Below, one piece after another: positions 61,917 through 64,000 of a stretch of 64,000 nt of DNA. This DNA is from Polyodon spathula. Taxonomy: Eukaryota; Chordata; Actinopteri; Acipenseriformes; Polyodontidae. The notes beneath the pieces were generated by a model. That model saw only the letters and a program-made list of their open reading frames with translations, searched no databases and had not been told where the DNA came from. A program made the position numbers and the translations under genes. The DNA is taken from positions 64,498,256-64,562,255 of the forward strand of contig NC_054539.1 of the NCBI RefSeq assembly GCF_017654505.1, in the 5' to 3' direction. Position 1 is the first letter of the stretch, and every line of letters begins with the position of its first letter.

Positions 61917-64000
61917 GTAAGTACTGGCAGCGAGCTGATGTACTGCAACTGATCGTTAACAAAGCAAGTCACCGATAGGCTGATTCAATCCACACCCCCT
62001 CCTTTTGTTCCCCTGACTGAATCTGATTGACTGCCTTGTGTGTTCATTGAAAGCATCAATTATGTAAGTTTTGCACACCCTCCCTTCATTTCGATACACA
62101 ATGCTTTCAATCACACTGCTATTCAACATAGTTTTCAGTTATGTTAAGAACAATCATGTAAAATATTTGAATTTGACATTAGGAAGCAAAATATGAATGT
62201 TAAAAAATAATAAAATATTTCAACAACTGAAATCTATTTTCTAGATTGCAAGTGGCTGCAAGTGAAAGGAATTATTTTTTTGGCCTTGTGTCATAGGCCT
62301 ATTTTTCCTATTTTTCCATCACTGTGACGTGCAGCGGTTTTTCCCAGCGAAACGATGTTGCAGTATATAATAAGCAGTTTGTTAGAATTATTTCCAATCA
62401 GGTACTGTAACTATAACTCAAACTCCATTTATTATTAAACTTGTATCCTTGCACAAAAAACCCTGGATTCCCTTTCATCAATCTTTAGCAGAAGTCACAT
62501 GTGGGTGCTTTGTGCACCATCATGCAGGGATTTCAAATGAAAAGTGGCAGCAAAACGTCACGAAAAGAAGCAAAAGCACAAGGGATTTTATGAAAGCCAT
62601 TTTAAATAAACAAGGGGAAAACATTGACTGCTTTATAGGATATGCAGTTTTCCTCGAAGTGAGTTAGCATCAGAAGCCAGCTCATAGAGTATAGTGTATG
62701 AGAGTCAGATGTTTCCCATATATAGATTAGCTAAGTCCTCAGCATTGCACTCTCATTCATGGTTGCACTAACTCCAAAAATAGAAACGTCTGTGCTATGT
62801 AGTGTGCAAATGGACAGTCCATTCCAAAACTACAGTTTTGCAACAAATATGCAGTACTAGGTGGCACAGTGAGTTAATCCACTATGCTGTGCCACAGGGG
62901 ATGTCTAGCTTGTTGTGTTGTTCAGGTATCAAGCTGTTATTAATTAGGGTCTGCTCAACTTTTTCTGCTTCATGCTGCAACAATAAGTAATTAACCATCC
63001 ACTCCATAATTTATCAAGGGAATATGACATCTGTTCCACAATAGGATCATATTTAACTGTTCTGTGAGTCACGTTTGTTGCTACACTGACCTGCCTTATT
63101 GAAACTTTAGCTTTCATCTCTCAGAATTAAATTGAGTAGAAAGAGTACATATTAGCTCTAGCCAATCTCAGATTCTCCCTTTTCATCATTTACTATCATC
63201 ACCAGCTTGACCTCCCCCTTAGTGTCCTTTGCTAATACACCATGGGATGTTACTTTTGTTAGCAATCCTCCCATGCTGGTCAAAGCCACGCCACATTTCC
63301 TCAATTGCAAGCTTAAATCTGCTGAATTACTTTATTTCTATCCATGTCAATGCTAGACATACCCCCGTAAGAATCCTACCACAGCAAGCAACAGCCATGG
63401 GTGGGGAAGCTGTATCGGTTAGGCTTGCAATAAGAGAAAAATAAGATCACTTTTATTCAGTTCTTAATTTTTATGGCAAGGTTTAGCATTTTTATATTGT
63501 CATCACAACCTCTTATTTTAATTGTACTTGTACTTATTAATATTGGTTAATAGCAGTAGTTTAACACAAAGTGGTTTGTAAGGTCTGACACCACAGAAAA
63601 GTGATTTGCTAAAAGTAGGAAGAATTTGTTATTGTAGAGGGCTAATAATGTTTGTAAATACCGGTACGTGCAAAACCTTTTCAGTTTGATTCAATTCAAT
63701 AGCTTATTGGATGATCTTAAAGTGGATTGGTTACAACCATTTATATGTAAATTGAATCAGGTTTTAAGTTACAATCTTTTCCCCAATTTGACATTCATTG
63801 GAAGTGAATATAATTTCATACAGCATAACCTTACACAGAGTTTCTTGCTGTGCTTAACCTCTTTACAGCCAAGCATTTTTGTCATAGATGTCACCCCACA
63901 GCCAAGCATTTTATGACCGTTTTTGCCACACTGTCTTTAAAGTGCTATACAAACTTATCTGAGACAGTAGAGAGAATTATTTTGTTTTATTATTTCCAGA
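61917..64000 (+). other. DTNB: DTNB intron 2 (partial)
   Basis: 2.1 kb to the window edge, AT-rich. Contains an 11-bp inverted repeat (62046-62056 with 62101-62111) and a 15-bp direct repeat acagccaagcatttt at 63865 and 63898. The next DTNB exon was not found. Confidence 0.65.

Noticed and set aside
61850..61978. A 43-codon protein reading through the DTNB donor
   Set aside because: The gtaagt donor at 61917 and the family peptide end at the split Arg codon; the tail is intron.

Overview
The window is vertebrate nuclear DNA: AT-rich, intron-rich, full of dinucleotide and trinucleotide microsatellites and old transposable elements (hAT, Tc1/mariner, CR1, L2, LTR and tRNA-derived SINE pieces). 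The repeat mix suggests a ray-finned fish. The 3' end of the CR1 element and the tRNA-like SINE resemble repeats I associate with sturgeons and paddlefish, so a non-teleost fish such as an acipenseriform is my best guess; that is inference from memory and was not searched.

Two protein-coding genes are present, both on the + strand. From the left edge to 24593 lie the last eight coding exons of an ASXL2 orthologue (additional sex combs like 2, the chromatin cofactor of the BAP1 H2A deubiquitinase). The exons join in a single open frame of 1278 codons, with consistent phases and GT/AG junctions, from a Ser/Pro-rich region through the DEUBAD domain to a C-terminal PHD finger. The 5' exons with the N-terminal HARE-HTH domain lie upstream of the window. 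About 22.5 kb downstream is the 5' end of DTNB (beta-dystrobrevin): a non-coding first exon ending at 47475, a 14.4-kb first intron, and the first coding exon at 61850-61916; the rest lies beyond the window. ASXL2 followed by DTNB on the same strand is the human 2p23 order.

The rest is introns and intergenic DNA. ASXL2 introns hold a hAT element with a transposase remnant (483-1718), a solo LTR split by a 208-bp AC microsatellite (1837-2504), small inverted-repeat DNA elements (5147-5410, 12022-13021, 20039-20881, 20946-21092) and a SINE carrying a perfect 26-bp inverted repeat (18287-18670). The ASXL2-DTNB interval holds a cluster of solo LTRs (30.7-35.8 kb), a broken CR1 retrotransposon (39690-41877) and a 160-bp inverted repeat (45820-45980). 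DTNB intron 1 holds a hAT element with a recognisable target-site duplication (50816-52232), CR1 and L2 fragments, and a nearly full-length but frameshifted Tc1 element (59200-60823).

I saw no new gene system. The most notable unexplained signal is in the LTR family: copies with different sequences keep the same architecture, a long palindrome directly upstream of a TATA-like box plus other short hairpins.
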